64,000 nt of DNA, taken from contig NZ_GL878507.1 in assembly GCF_000194945.1 (NCBI RefSeq), positions 62,001-126,000 of the forward strand, written 5' to 3'. The position numbers and the translations under genes were made by a program. The stretch comes from Streptococcus sanguinis SK1 = NCTC 7863. GTDB taxonomy: Bacteria; Bacillota; Bacilli; Lactobacillales; Streptococcaceae. The notes below the pieces were generated by a model. That model searched no databases. It had not been told where the DNA came from and saw only the letters and a list, made by a program, of their open reading frames with translations. Of this stretch, positions 20,108 to 29,221 are shown piece by piece. Within the stretch, counting starts at the first letter, position 1. Every line of letters starts with the position of its first letter.

Positions 20108-20620
20108 ATGAAGATTCAAGATTTACAAGATGGAGATTTGATTTTTACAGTCGGATCTTCAGAAATTGCTGCTGCAATCCGAGCAGCAACTGGTTCATAC
20201 AGCCATGTGGCCATCTTTTTTAATGGTGAGATTTATCATGCAACCCATGAGAAGGGGGTTGTCAATCAAGATTTGTCTGATTTTTTGCAGGATGAGGATG
20301 TTTATGATGTCTATCGCTATCCAGCTATTGATGCAGATGCTGTCTTTAAAAGGGCCAAATTGCATCTAGGAAAGCCATACAATTTTAGCTTCTATCCGCA
20401 GTCCGATGGTTTTTACTGTTCGGAGTATATTGCGGAAATTTTGCCGATTTTTGATACGATTCCCATGCAGTTTGGTGATGAGAAAAATCTGATTTCTGAT
20501 TTTTGGCAGGAATATTATCGGGATTTGGGCTTGGCTGTACCTATAGGCCAGCCTGGGACGAATCCTAGCCAGCTGGCTCAGTCAAGAAAACTCATCTACA
20601 AAGGAGAACTACATGATTAA
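20108..20620 (+). CDS. YiiX/YebB-like NlpC/P60 superfamily cysteine hydrolase
   Basis: A 170-residue protein beginning with the family pattern LQDGDLIF. The likely catalytic pair is H33 (YSHVAIFF) and C104 (GFYCSEYI), in the permuted order typical of YiiX/YebB members. There is no signal peptide, so it is probably cytoplasmic; natural substrates are unknown (peptide or lipid amides). The stop overlaps the start of the DUF1803 gene by 8 bases, so the two are co-translated. Confidence 0.82.
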   Translation: MKIQDLQDGDLIFTVGSSEIAAAIRAATGSYSHVAIFFNGEIYHATHEKGVVNQDLSDFLQDEDVYDVYRYPAIDADAVFKRAKLHLGKPYNFSFYPQSDGFYCSEYIAEILPIFDTIPMQFGDEKNLISDFWQEYYRDLGLAVPIGQPGTNPSQLAQSRKLIYKGELHD

Positions 20621-21266
20621 AATCATCAATCCCAGTCGTTTGACGCGCCAGCCTTTTTTTCAGGAGCTGATTGATTATTTGGATCGGCATGAGGCAGTGA
20701 TTCTGCGGGAGATTAAGAGAGAGTTTGAGGGCGTGGCCAACATTGACCGCTCGATAGAAGAGTATATCAAGGCTGGCTATATCAAGCGGGAGAACAAGCG
20801 ATATTACCTGACGCTGCCCTTTGTGGAAAGTTTGGAGGACTTGTGTTTGGATCAGGAAGTCTTTATCCGTGATGATAGTCCCCTCTATCAGGAATTGTTG
20901 GATCAGCGCTTTGAGACCCGGCTTTCCAATCAGACCAATGCGGCGATTTTGCTGGAAGAGACAGATTTTCTGCGGGATAAGCTAACCTTGGCAAATTATT
21001 TTTACAAGATGCAGCGCCAGTATCCCCTGTCTGAGGCACAAAAGCCTCTCTATGCTATCTTAGGCGATGTCAATCCCGAATATGCACTCAAGTACATGAC
21101 GACCTTCCTCCTCAAGTATGTCCGCAAGGATGAGCTCATGCAGAAGCGGCGGGACATTTTTGTTGATAGCTTAGTAATTTTAGGTTATATTCAACAAAAT
21201 GAAGCAGGCAAGTATGAGTTACAGGCAAGCTTTGATAAGAAGAGATTGACTTTTCATCTGGACTGA
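20613..21266 (+). CDS. DUF1803 domain protein
   Basis: A 217-residue soluble protein. The N-terminal part (about 1-75) reads like a winged-helix (ILREIKREF, IDRSIEEYIKAGYIKREN) and the C-terminal part resembles the streptococcal DUF1803 family. No catalytic motif is visible. It starts inside the preceding hydrolase gene. A regulatory or nucleic-acid role is possible from the fold hint, but the function is unknown. Confidence 0.65.
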   Translation: MIKIINPSRLTRQPFFQELIDYLDRHEAVILREIKREFEGVANIDRSIEEYIKAGYIKRENKRYYLTLPFVESLEDLCLDQEVFIRDDSPLYQELLDQRFETRLSNQTNAAILLEETDFLRDKLTLANYFYKMQRQYPLSEAQKPLYAILGDVNPEYALKYMTTFLLKYVRKDELMQKRRDIFVDSLVILGYIQQNEAGKYELQASFDKKRLTFHLD

Positions 21267-21291
21267 TTTTCCCATAGTATGAGCAGAATAT

Positions 21292-21344
21292 TTGACCTTT
21301 GAAAAGAAAAAACTTATACTACTGTAAACGGTATCAGAAACCGT
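21292..21344 (+). promoter_or_regulatory. Promoter of the CsbD-like gene with a small palindrome
   Basis: TTGACC (21292-21297) and TATACT (21315-21320) are spaced 17 bases. ACGGT-ATCAGAA-ACCGT (21328-21344) lies in the early transcript and could be an operator or a 5' hairpin. Confidence 0.65.
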
Positions 21345-21366
21345 AAAAAAGAACGGAGGCAATCAT

Positions 21367-21561
21367 ATGTCACTAGAAAATAAATTCGATCAAGCTAAGG
21401 GCGCTGTTAAAGAAGGCGTGGGCAAAGTTACAGGAGATAACAAGACCGAAGCAGAAGGCTTTGTAGAAAAAACAGTTGCCAAAGCAAAAGAAGTTGCTGA
21501 AGATGCTAAAGAAGCTGTTGAAGGTGCTGTTGAAGGTATCAAAAACAGCTTGGATAAATAA
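21367..21561 (+). CDS. CsbD family stress protein
   Basis: A 64-residue, highly charged alanine/lysine/glutamate-rich protein with the CsbD pattern ([20 protein letters not shown] near the start). CsbD-like proteins are abundant general-stress proteins of unknown mechanism. ACGGAGG is located 8 bases upstream. It is a single-gene unit with its own strong promoter and terminator, consistent with high induced expression. Confidence 0.92.
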   Translation: MSLENKFDQAKGAVKEGVGKVTGDNKTEAEGFVEKTVAKAKEVAEDAKEAVEGAVEGIKNSLDK

Positions 21562-21571
21562 GAATAGTGAG

Positions 21572-21600
21572 AAGAGAGTTAAAATTTAACTCTCTTTTTT
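21572..21600 (+). terminator. Terminator after the CsbD-like gene
   Basis: AAGAGAGTTAAA and TTTAACTCTCTT (21572-21596) form a perfect stem followed by T residues. Confidence 0.88.
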
Positions 21601-21741
21601 GTTTCCAATAGCAGCAAGCAGCAATAAAAAAGTTTTATAAATTTGTAAATAATAAAAATTTAAGCTTTTCATGCTAAGATAGAAATATAAAAAAGAACCT
21701 GAAATGATGACATAAATTTACAGGTGGTGAAAGGAAATATG

Positions 21742-22497
21742 ATGAAATTATTGACAAACCTACGCCCCTCTAAGCCTTTGAAAGAGCTGAGGTGGTTTGA
21801 TATTGCAGTGATTACCCTGCTCATGTTTGGGCAGTTTATTTATCGCTCAACAGAGCTTTATCTAGCTAGCTTTGCGCCAGCCGCCAGCACAAGAGCGACT
21901 GAAACGGTGACCAATACAGCCAGTGAGGGAGCGGCTTTTTCTAGTAATTTCAATTTTCAGCTACTGATGCTGGTCTTGACCATTCTTTACCTATTGCTTC
22001 GGCGCTTTGACTTTAAGCAGCTTCCCATCCGTCTGAGCTGGTCGGTTCTCCTTTGGACTCCTCTTATTTTTGTAGTGGTAGGGTTCTTTGGTGACATTGT
22101 AACGACACTGAGCGGCGAGTATAATTACTTTGATCCAACTCTCTGGTCTTATGTAGATATTCTGGAAATCTTCCGGAAATTTGCTGAACTGACACCTATG
22201 GCCATTCTCTACGGACTTCTAAATGGCTTCTATGAGGAATTCTTCTTTCTGGGGCTTATGACCTCTGTTAAGGATAAGTATAAGTGGTGGGCTCTGGCTT
22301 ACTCTACTATCATTCGGATTTCTTTCCACACCTATCAGGGCATGCTGTGGGCCTTGGTTATCGGAGTGGTGTACGGTCTCTTTTACTATTTCCTTTACAA
22401 GTACAAGGTCAAGAACCTCTTGCCTTTCTTTCTCATGCACGCCTTGGCGGATATGTTTGGCTCCAGCTTGATGTACGTTCTGATTAAATGGCGTTAA
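21742..22497 (+). CDS. CPBP (Abi/CAAX-like) family membrane protein
   Basis: A protein of 251 residues with about seven helices. The CPBP blocks are recognisable: FYEEFFFLGLM (motif 1, two Glu), ISFHTYQGM (motif 2) and HALADMF (motif 3). Motif 1 lacks the usual Arg of EExxxR. GTG codons at 21724/21727 are in frame, but GAAAGG at 21729-21734 fits the ATG at 21742 (or 21739). Many streptococcal CPBP proteins sit near bacteriocin loci as immunity or maturation factors; none is visible here. Orphan gene. Confidence 0.75.
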   Translation: MKLLTNLRPSKPLKELRWFDIAVITLLMFGQFIYRSTELYLASFAPAASTRATETVTNTASEGAAFSSNFNFQLLMLVLTILYLLLRRFDFKQLPIRLSWSVLLWTPLIFVVVGFFGDIVTTLSGEYNYFDPTLWSYVDILEIFRKFAELTPMAILYGLLNGFYEEFFFLGLMTSVKDKYKWWALAYSTIIRISFHTYQGMLWALVIGVVYGLFYYFLYKYKVKNLLPFFLMHALADMFGSSLMYVLIKWR

Positions 22498-22515
22498 TTT
22501 TTACAAAACGACAAT

Positions 22516-22541
22516 AAAAAGGCGATATTCTCGCCTTTTTT
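22516..22541. terminator. Bidirectional terminator between the CPBP gene and murE
   Basis: AAAAAGGCGA pairs with TCGCCTTTTT with a 5-base loop; it serves both converging genes. Confidence 0.9.
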
Positions 22542-22542
22542 C

Positions 22543-23988
22543 TTATAAATACTTTTCTGCTAAGGCATAGTCTCCTGAATAGGCTACTTTTTCTCCTTCT
22601 ATGATTTGGTAAGCATCTGCTCCTTTACCGGCCAGAATGACGGCATCTCCCTCTCGGTCTGTCAGACTGAGAGCTTTTTTGATGGCTTCTTCTCGGTCGG
22701 CTATTTTTTCCACTGGATAGGAGATGTAGGATGCGATTTCCTCCGCAATGGCTAGAGGATCTTCATAGTTAGGGTCGTCAGCAGTTAAGATAACAGTCAG
22801 CTCAGGATGCTGATTGAGTAAGAGACCGAAGTCTTTGCGGCGGCTTTCACCCTTGTTGCCTGTAGCACCCAAGAGGAGAATAATCTTGCCCTTTTGGTGT
22901 TCCTCTACCACAGAAAGCAGGTTGCTTAGGCTGACGCCATTGTGAGCGTAGTCAACGAAGACCTTGGCGCCGTTTTTTTGAGTCAGGACTTCCATACGGC
23001 CTGGGACTCGGGTTGCGGCAATTCCTTTTTTGATGTCTTCGAGGCTAGCACCCAGTCGCAGACAGGCAAGACCAGCAGCTACTGCATTTTCCTGATTGAA
23101 GTGGCCGATGAGCTGGATATCGTAGCGGCCAGCTAACTTACCAGCAACTTCAAAGCTGAAGGCCTGAGAATCTATGATGGTATTGCTTGAGCCTGCTCCA
23201 TAGAAATCATGTTCCATAGAAGCGACTTGCTCTTTCACGATTTGGAAATGATCCATATCGCTATTTACGATAACTGCTCGGCTATTATCCATCAAAAGAC
23301 GTTTATTGTAGAAGTAATCCTCAAAAGTCGGATGCTCGATAGGGCCGATATGGTCTGGGCTGATATTAAGAAAGACACCCACATCAAAGGTTAGGCCGTA
23401 GACTCTTTTCTTGAGATAAGCCTGACTGGAAACTTCCATGATGAGATGAGTCCGATTATTAGCAAGGGCTTGGGCCATCATTTTGATAAGATCCAGACTC
23501 TCTGGTGTGGTCAGAGTTGACTTGAAGAAAGTCTCGCCATCCAAAGTAGTGTTCATAGTCGAGAGTAGGGCAGGACGATGACTTTGAGAAAGGGTTTGAT
23601 AGGCAAAATAAGCTGTAGTTGTCTTGCCCTTGGTTCCAGTAAAGGCAAGTAGTTTGAGCTTTTTCTCAGGATGGCCGTAAAATTCCATGGCTAAGAGACT
23701 CATGGCTTGCTTGACATCGTTGACCAAGAGGACCGGAATGCCCACTTGAAAGTCTGTCTCGCTGATATAAAAGCGCAGGCCAGCTGAGACGGCTTTTTCT
23801 AGAAATTCTTTCTTAAAAGCCTCACCCTTGACAAAAAAGAGGGTAGAGGCATCCGCTTCCCTGCTGTCATAACTGATACTATCGAAAGTCAAGCCGCTGT
23901 AGGAGAAAAAGTATTCTCCGTCTTTGACAATATCACGAAAATTATGGTCTTCTTTTAAAATATTTAATACGGTTTCAATTTTAATCAT
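22543..23988 (-). CDS. murE: UDP-MurNAc-tripeptide synthetase, L-lysine adding
   Basis: A 481-residue Mur ligase that adds L-Lys to UDP-MurNAc-L-Ala-D-Glu in peptidoglycan synthesis. The ATP loop is GTKGKTTT (118-125). The substrate-selecting motif reads DDPN (404-407), the form found in L-Lys enzymes rather than DNPR of the meso-DAP type. The frame is open to 24030, but [10 protein letters not shown] at 23988 is the conserved start; no strong ribosome site is seen. It is divergent from the MurJ-like gene, so two cell-wall genes share an upstream region. Confidence 0.95.
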   Translation of the reverse strand: MIKIETVLNILKEDHNFRDIVKDGEYFFSYSGLTFDSISYDSREADASTLFFVKGEAFKKEFLEKAVSAGLRFYISETDFQVGIPVLLVNDVKQAMSLLAMEFYGHPEKKLKLLAFTGTKGKTTTAYFAYQTLSQSHRPALLSTMNTTLDGETFFKSTLTTPESLDLIKMMAQALANNRTHLIMEVSSQAYLKKRVYGLTFDVGVFLNISPDHIGPIEHPTFEDYFYNKRLLMDNSRAVIVNSDMDHFQIVKEQVASMEHDFYGAGSSNTIIDSQAFSFEVAGKLAGRYDIQLIGHFNQENAVAAGLACLRLGASLEDIKKGIAATRVPGRMEVLTQKNGAKVFVDYAHNGVSLSNLLSVVEEHQKGKIILLLGATGNKGESRRKDFGLLLNQHPELTVILTADDPNYEDPLAIAEEIASYISYPVEKIADREEAIKKALSLTDREGDAVILAGKGADAYQIIEGEKVAYSGDYALAEKYL

Positions 23989-24074
23989 AAATCTATTGTA
24001 AACCTTATGGCTGGGTTTTACAAGAGGCAAGGAAAAGTTTATAATAAAAGAAGAATAAATAGAAGAGGTTTTCT

Positions 24075-25703
24075 ATGAGCCAAGAAACAACAAGCCAGCA
24101 GCAGCAGATGCTGCGGGGAACTGCCTGGCTAACTGCCAGCAATTTTATCAGTCGTCTTCTGGGTGCCATCTATATCATTCCTTGGTATATTTGGATGGGC
24201 AAGCACGGCGCCGAGGCCAACGGCCTTTTTACTATGGGCTACAATATCTATGCCTGGTTTTTACTGATTTCTACAGCCGGCGTGCCAGTGGCAGTAGCCA
24301 AACAGGTAGCTAAGTACAATACCATTGACAAGGAAGAGCACAGTTTCACTCTCATCCGAGAGTTTCTCAAGTTTATGCTGCTTTTGGGAGCTGTCTTTGC
24401 AGTGATGATGTACCTGCTCTCACCAGTTTTCGCTTCTATGTCTGGCGGTGGTTCAGACTTGGTGCCAGTCATGCAGAGTCTGTCTCTGGCCGTTTTGATA
24501 TTCCCATCCATGAGTGTTATCCGAGGTTTTTTCCAAGGTTTTAACAATCTCAAGCCTTATGCCATCAGTCAGATTGCGGAGCAGGTCATTCGGGTTATCT
24601 GGATGCTGCTGACAGCCTTTTTCATCATGAAAATCGGTTCTGGCAACTATGTAGAAGCGGTTACCCAGTCAACATTTGCAGCATTTATCGGTATGCTGGC
24701 TAGCATGGCTGTCTTAGCCTTCTATCTCTGGAAGACAGGTATGCTGACTTCTATCCTTCATAAGTCTGCCAATGCAGGGGAGATCAATAGCCGTGCCCTC
24801 CTCTGGGATACAATCCGAGAAGCCATTCCTTTCATTATCACAGGATCTGCCATTCAGCTTTTTCAGATTATTGACCAAAATACCTTTATCCATGTCATGG
24901 GCTGGATCAGCAAGTACAGCAAGTCCGAGCTGCTGGTTCAGTTTGCCTATTTCTCAGCCAATCCTAATAAAATTACCATGATTTTAATTGCAGTGGCTAC
25001 CTCTATTGGCGGTGTCGGGATTCCTCTCTTGACTGAGAACTATGTCAAAGGTGATTTCCGATCGGCTGCACGCTTGGTGCAGGATAATCTTAGTATGCTG
25101 ATTTTCTTTATCTTACCAGCAACCATTGGTGCTGTTTTGGTAGCGGAACCTCTGTATACCGTTTTCTATGGCAAGCCAGATGGTCTAGCACTAGGGCTTT
25201 TCATCTTTGCTATGCTGCAGACCATTATCCTCAGTCTATATACGGTGTTGGCTCCGATGATTCAAGCCCTCTTCCAAAATAGAAAGGCAATTATCTATTT
25301 CCTCTATGGAGTGGGAGTCAAGTTGGTGTTGCAAGTACCCTTGATTTATATTTTTAAAGCTTATGGTCCTCTTCTTGCGACGACAGTCGGCTTGATTATC
25401 CCAATCTTGCTCATGTATCAGGAAATTCGCAAGGTAACAGGTCTGAATCCTAAGAACCTCTTTAAGCGGAGCCTCCTGTCAGTGATTCTGACGGTTCTGA
25501 TGACCATCTTTGTCTTGGTGGCAGAGCTTCTTATCGGTCTCTTCCTTCATCCAAGCGGTCGGATTTCCAGCTTTGTCTATATCACTCTGATTGGCGGTAT
25601 CGGTCTCGCTGTCTATGGCGGTCTGGCGCTCAAAGTTCGCCTTATGGATCGCTTCATCGGTTCAAAAGCTGCTAGTCTGCGCCGACGCTTTCATATTTAT
25701 TAA
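24075..25703 (+). CDS. MurJ/YtgP-type lipid II flippase
   Basis: A 542-residue MOP-superfamily protein with about 14 helices. The family start is MLRGTAWLTASNFISRLLGAI, and the conserved basic residues of MurJ-like proteins are present in the first helices. YtgP of streptococci acts as the lipid II flippase in peptidoglycan synthesis, which agrees with its divergent pairing with murE. GAAGAGG precedes the start and a TATAAT lies about 35 bases upstream. It ends at a terminator. Confidence 0.87.
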   Translation: MSQETTSQQQQMLRGTAWLTASNFISRLLGAIYIIPWYIWMGKHGAEANGLFTMGYNIYAWFLLISTAGVPVAVAKQVAKYNTIDKEEHSFTLIREFLKFMLLLGAVFAVMMYLLSPVFASMSGGGSDLVPVMQSLSLAVLIFPSMSVIRGFFQGFNNLKPYAISQIAEQVIRVIWMLLTAFFIMKIGSGNYVEAVTQSTFAAFIGMLASMAVLAFYLWKTGMLTSILHKSANAGEINSRALLWDTIREAIPFIITGSAIQLFQIIDQNTFIHVMGWISKYSKSELLVQFAYFSANPNKITMILIAVATSIGGVGIPLLTENYVKGDFRSAARLVQDNLSMLIFFILPATIGAVLVAEPLYTVFYGKPDGLALGLFIFAMLQTIILSLYTVLAPMIQALFQNRKAIIYFLYGVGVKLVLQVPLIYIFKAYGPLLATTVGLIIPILLMYQEIRKVTGLNPKNLFKRSLLSVILTVLMTIFVLVAELLIGLFLHPSGRISSFVYITLIGGIGLAVYGGLALKVRLMDRFIGSKAASLRRRFHIY

Positions 25704-25722
25704 AAAGCCATAAGGCTTTTTA
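25702..25722 (+). terminator. Terminator after the MurJ-like gene
   Basis: AAAAAGCC-ATAA-GGCTTTTT overlaps the stop codon. Confidence 0.85.
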
Positions 25723-25859
25723 ATTTTTAGCTTTGTTTTTCTAAAACTTTAACATTATAGTTTCAAACTATAGCTAGCTCTTGAAAAGAAAAAAGAAAAA
25801 TGTTTTCAAAAGATGTTACAATAGAGGGTGAAATATTAGCGAAGGATTGGAAGGTTAAT

Positions 25860-26957
25860 ATGAGTAAGGACGTAAAATTAAATACACTACTGGCTCAGGC
25901 TGGGGTTAAAAAAGATGAAACAACTGGTGCTTTAACAACACCCCTGCATTTTTCAACAACCTACCAGCACCCTGAGTTTGGCCAGTCAACAGGTTATGAC
26001 TATACTCGGACCAAGAATCCAACGCGGGTTAGCTTGGAAGAGACTCTGGCTGCTATCGAAAGTGCAAATTATGCTCTAGCGACTAGCTCTGGTATGTCGG
26101 CTATTGTGCTGGCCTTTAGTGCCTTTCCATTTGGCAGCAAGGTTTTGGCTGTTCGGGATCTCTATGGTGGCTCTTTTCGCTGGTTTGCTCAGGCTGAAGC
26201 AGAAGGGCGCTTTGCTTTTACCTATGCCAATACAGAAGAAGAACTACTGAATAATCTGACAGAGGATATAGATATTGTCTATATCGAGACACCGACCAAT
26301 CCTCTTATGGTAGAGTTTGACATTGCCCGCATTTCCCAAGCAGCTCATGAGCGAGGAGCAGCTGTCATTGTGGATAATACCTTCTATAGTCCCATTTATC
26401 AAAGACCGCTGGAGGATGGAGCAGATATTGTTCTGCACTCTGCAACCAAGTATCTGGGCGGGCACAATGATGTCTTGGCCGGAGCTATCATGACTAATGA
26501 TGCTGCTATTTATGACAAGCTTTTCTATAATCTCAATACAACTGGGCCAGTCCTGTCTCCTTTTGACAGCTATCTGCTTTTGCGCGGTCTCAAGACACTG
26601 GCTCTACGCATGGAGCGCTCTACTCAGAATGCGCAAGAAGTAGTCGCTTTTCTGAAGCAATCTCCTGCGGTAAAAGAGGTTCTCTATCCAGGCAAGGGTG
26701 GTATGATTTCCTTTAAAGTTGTGGACGAAGGCAAGATTCCTCATCTCCTAAATAGCCTGAAAGTCTTTACCTTTGCGGAAAGTTTAGGAGGAGTGGAGAG
26801 CTTGATTACCTATCCGACGACCCAGACTCACGCAGACATTCCAGTGGAAGTGCGTCATTCTTATGGCTTAACTGATGATTTGCTACGCCTGTCAATTGGA
26901 ATTGAGGATAGTCGAGATTTGGTAGACGATTTACGTGCAGCCTTGGAGAATGAATAA
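25860..26957 (+). CDS. Trans-sulfuration PLP enzyme (cystathionine gamma-synthase/beta-lyase family)
   Basis: A 365-residue Cys/Met-metabolism PLP enzyme. The PLP lysine is K197 (HSATKYLGGHND), with the YDYTRTKNPTR block near residue 46 and a C-terminal SIGIEDSRDLVDDL typical of the family. It joins or splits cystathionine in methionine/cysteine exchange; sequence alone does not tell synthase (metB) from lyase (metC). The frame opens at 25800, but GGAAGG at 25849-25854 selects the ATG at 25860. The next gene begins 1 base after its stop, so they form a sulfur amino-acid operon. Confidence 0.85.
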   Translation: MSKDVKLNTLLAQAGVKKDETTGALTTPLHFSTTYQHPEFGQSTGYDYTRTKNPTRVSLEETLAAIESANYALATSSGMSAIVLAFSAFPFGSKVLAVRDLYGGSFRWFAQAEAEGRFAFTYANTEEELLNNLTEDIDIVYIETPTNPLMVEFDIARISQAAHERGAAVIVDNTFYSPIYQRPLEDGADIVLHSATKYLGGHNDVLAGAIMTNDAAIYDKLFYNLNTTGPVLSPFDSYLLLRGLKTLALRMERSTQNAQEVVAFLKQSPAVKEVLYPGKGGMISFKVVDEGKIPHLLNSLKVFTFAESLGGVESLITYPTTQTHADIPVEVRHSYGLTDDLLRLSIGIEDSRDLVDDLRAALENE

Positions 26958-26958
26958 T

Positions 26959-28125
26959 ATGGGAAGATATAATTTTGAAAAAGCACCCTGTCGTGTAGGG
27001 CATCATACTTATAAATGGAAAGAAGCGGAGAAGGACAAAGAAGTTCTGCCAGCCTGGATTGCGGATATGGATTTTGAAGTCCTGCCTGAAATCCAGCAAG
27101 CTGTTCATGACTACGCTAATCAGTTGGTCTATGGCTATACCTATGCCAGTGAAGAGCTAATCAATGCTGTTCTAGATTGGGAGCGGGATGAGCACGACTA
27201 TACCTTTGATCGGGATGCTTTGGTATTTATCGAGGGGGTTGTTCCTGCTATTTCGACGGCTATCCAAGCCTTTACCAAGGAAGGGGATGCTGTTCTAATC
27301 AACACTCCTGTTTACCCACCTTTTGCCCGCAGTGTCAAGCTCAATAATCGTCAGCTTATTACCAATTCTTTGATAGAGCAGGATGGTCTCTTTCAGATTG
27401 ACTTTGAGAAGCTAGAGCGGGACATTGTAGACAATGAAGTCAAGATTTATGTTCTTTGCAATCCGCACAATCCTGGAGGTCGAGTTTGGGAACGGGAAGT
27501 GTTAGAGAAAATTGGCCGCCTCTGTCAAAAGTACGGCGTTCTCCTGGTCTCAGACGAAATTCATCAAGATTTGACGCTGTTTGGCCATGAACATCAGTCT
27601 TTTAATACTGTCTCGCCTGACTTTAAGGACTTTAGTCTGATTTTAGCAAGTGCGACTAAAACCTTTAATATTGCTGGAACTAAAAATTCCTATGCTGTGA
27701 TTGAGAATCCTAGCTTGCGGCATCAGTTTAAAAAACGCCAGCTGGCCAATAACCAGCATGAAATTCCTGGTCTTGGATTTCTAGCTACAGAAGCAGCCTA
27801 TCGTTACGGTTGGTCTTGGTTGATGGAGCTCAAGGAAGTTCTGGAGAAGAATGTGAATTTTGTGGTTGATTATTTTGCCAAAGAGGCACCGCGCCTGCGG
27901 ATCATGAAGCCTCAAGGGACTTATCTGATTTGGCTGGACTTTTCAGATTATGGCCTGACAGATGACCAGCTCTTTCAGCTGCTACGAGAAGAGGCAAAGG
28001 TCGTCCTGAATAGAGGAAGTGATTTTGGCCAAGAAGGCAAAGGCCATGCCCGTCTAAATGTTGCTGCTCCAGAGACCATGGTTGAAGAAATCTGCTCCCG
28101 TATTGCAGAGGTATTGCCAAAATAA
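26959..28125 (+). CDS. MalY/PatB-type PLP C-S lyase
   Basis: A 388-residue fold-type I aminotransferase-like enzyme with PLP lysine K234 (SATKTFNIAG) and the NPHNPGGRVW motif (168-177). MalY/PatB enzymes are cystathionine beta-lyases; in oral streptococci the homologue also acts as L-cysteine desulfhydrase, releasing H2S. In-frame ATGs exist at 26935 and 26950; GGAG at 26945-26948 fits 26959 best, giving MGRYNFEKAP. It is the second gene of a two-gene unit with the trans-sulfuration enzyme. Confidence 0.85.
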   Translation: MGRYNFEKAPCRVGHHTYKWKEAEKDKEVLPAWIADMDFEVLPEIQQAVHDYANQLVYGYTYASEELINAVLDWERDEHDYTFDRDALVFIEGVVPAISTAIQAFTKEGDAVLINTPVYPPFARSVKLNNRQLITNSLIEQDGLFQIDFEKLERDIVDNEVKIYVLCNPHNPGGRVWEREVLEKIGRLCQKYGVLLVSDEIHQDLTLFGHEHQSFNTVSPDFKDFSLILASATKTFNIAGTKNSYAVIENPSLRHQFKKRQLANNQHEIPGLGFLATEAAYRYGWSWLMELKEVLEKNVNFVVDYFAKEAPRLRIMKPQGTYLIWLDFSDYGLTDDQLFQLLREEAKVVLNRGSDFGQEGKGHARLNVAAPETMVEEICSRIAEVLPK

Positions 28126-28166
28126 ATCAAAAATTTTTTGAAATTTGTTTCAAGTGAGAAAAATGA

Positions 28167-28195
28167 TTGACAATCCTCCCAAAGAGGAGTATAGT
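28167..28195 (+). promoter_or_regulatory. Consensus promoter of the M-box transcript with a palindrome in the spacer
   Basis: TTGACA (28167-28172) and TATAGT (28190-28195) are spaced exactly 17 bases. The spacer carries the inverted repeat TCCTC-CCAAA-GAGGA (28174-28188), positioned where a repressor or MerR-type activator could act. Confidence 0.8.
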
Positions 28196-28203
28196 AATAG
28201 TGG

Positions 28204-28436
28204 AAAATCGGTAGGTGAGGCTACCATAAGGATACGGATGACTACCGCAAAGCAGTGGAGACACTACTCGTTGGTCAACAGTCCTGATCGCCAAGGTCAA
28301 GACTAAGCTCATTTCATCGCCTTATGGAGTTAAAGCTTGAACGGTGAATGCTTGCTTTATCTGTGCTTAAAACAATGAAGCGAATAACCTGACATGCAAA
28401 CGACCCTGCTGAGAAATTGGCAGGGTATTCTTTTTT
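28204..28436 (+). ncRNA. M-box (ykoK) Mg2+ riboswitch with terminator
   Basis: The leader holds the M-box signature GGTAGGTGAGGCTACCATA (28209-28227) followed by AGGATACGG, and later the conserved GGTGAATGCTTGCTTTATCTG block near 28342-28362 and a GCTTAAA. These match the order of the Bacillus ykoK leader. It ends in a terminator, ACCCTGC (28403-28409) with GCAGGGT (28420-28426) and a T run to 28436. M-boxes terminate transcription when Mg2+ is sufficient. Here the first downstream gene is a GST-like gene, with mgtA second. The identification rests on reading motifs, not on a covariance search. Confidence 0.8.
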
Positions 28437-28505
28437 GTTGAAAATATTTCAAGAGAGTAAATAGTTGATTGCCTGCCTCTTAAGAAACAAGAAAGAGGAG
28501 GAATA

Positions 28506-29117
28506 ATGAAATTTTGGTATTCTAGTACCAGTCCTTTTGCGCGTAAAGTATATGTTACAATTTTACACCATCATTTAGAGGAGCAAGTGGATATTCAGAA
28601 AGTTCAGGTGGCTTTTGATAGAAATTCACCGCACAATCAAGATAATCCTTTAGGTAGAATTCCTGCTTTTCAAGCTTCCAGTGGAGAATGGTTATATGGT
28701 AGTGATTTAATTTCTCAATATTTAGACGAACTAGGTCAGGAAGTTTCACTTTTCCCCAATGGAATGGATAAATGGCATGTTTTAAATATACTGTCCATTG
28801 CTGAAGGAATTTTGGAAAATACAATGCCGATTGTTGCGGAAAAATTTTTCCATGAAAAAGAACATTGGTGGAAAGACAGACATCAGCAAATTGAAGAGAG
28901 AAATATACGGAGTTTGTCTTTGTTAGAGAAACTGGCTACTGAGCAAGGGCTCTCTTTAAATATTGCAACAATCCAAGTAGTTGCTCTTGTAGATTGGTGG
29001 AATTTACGTGAAGAAGTTATTGGATTATCTTTAAAAGAAAATTTTCCAGAATTGCAAGATTGGACACAGAAGATGAATGCCACTTTTGAGGTCTTGCAGG
29101 CATCTTGGGACTTTTAA
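28506..29117 (+). CDS. Glutathione S-transferase-like protein
   Basis: A 203-residue protein with an N-terminal thioredoxin-like GST domain (about 1-80): FWYSSTSPFARKV at the start, the cis-Pro motif LGRIPAF (about 51-57) and a YGSDLISQYLDE segment where GSTs bind the glutathione gamma-glutamyl group. The C-terminal half is helical. GSTs of this YibF-like type are common in Proteobacteria and scarce in streptococci, and the gene looks AT-richer than its neighbours. It lies between the M-box and mgtA with GAGGAGG before its start, so it should be Mg2+-controlled. Substrate unknown. Confidence 0.75.
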   Translation: MKFWYSSTSPFARKVYVTILHHHLEEQVDIQKVQVAFDRNSPHNQDNPLGRIPAFQASSGEWLYGSDLISQYLDELGQEVSLFPNGMDKWHVLNILSIAEGILENTMPIVAEKFFHEKEHWWKDRHQQIEERNIRSLSLLEKLATEQGLSLNIATIQVVALVDWWNLREEVIGLSLKENFPELQDWTQKMNATFEVLQASWDF

Positions 29118-29149
29118 TTGTTTTTATAAATTAAGAAAGGAGACATGCG

Positions 29150-29221
29150 ATGCAAATTGACGATTATCCGGAACCGCACATACACAGCCAATCGCTGATT
29201 TGTGTCGTTCTGTCCTCATAA
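29150..29221 (+). CDS. Putative Mg2+-responsive leader peptide upstream of mgtA
   Basis: A 23-codon ORF starts with an ATG placed 7 bases after AAGGAG (29137-29142). The peptide begins MQIDDYPEPHIHSQ, so codons 4-9 are Asp-Asp-Tyr-Pro-Glu-Pro. Acidic/proline runs of this type make ribosomes unstable at low Mg2+ in the enterobacterial mgtL leader. The end of the ORF forms the 5' arm of a strong hairpin and the stop codon is just before its 3' arm. An overlapping 17-codon ORF at 29145 has the ribosome site only 2 bases away and is less likely. Not recognised as a known family. Confidence 0.55.
   Translation: MQIDDYPEPHIHSQSLICVVLSS

Noticed and set aside
28204..28436. yybP-ykoY (Mn2+) riboswitch as the identity of the leader
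   Set aside because: The TAGGTGAGGCT core and the GAATGCTTGC block are M-box features; the yybP-ykoY loops were not found.
29145..29198. Alternative 17-codon leader ORF (MRCKLTI) overlapping the mgtA leader peptide
   Set aside because: The ribosome site is only two bases from this ATG, while the ATG at 29150 is seven bases away.
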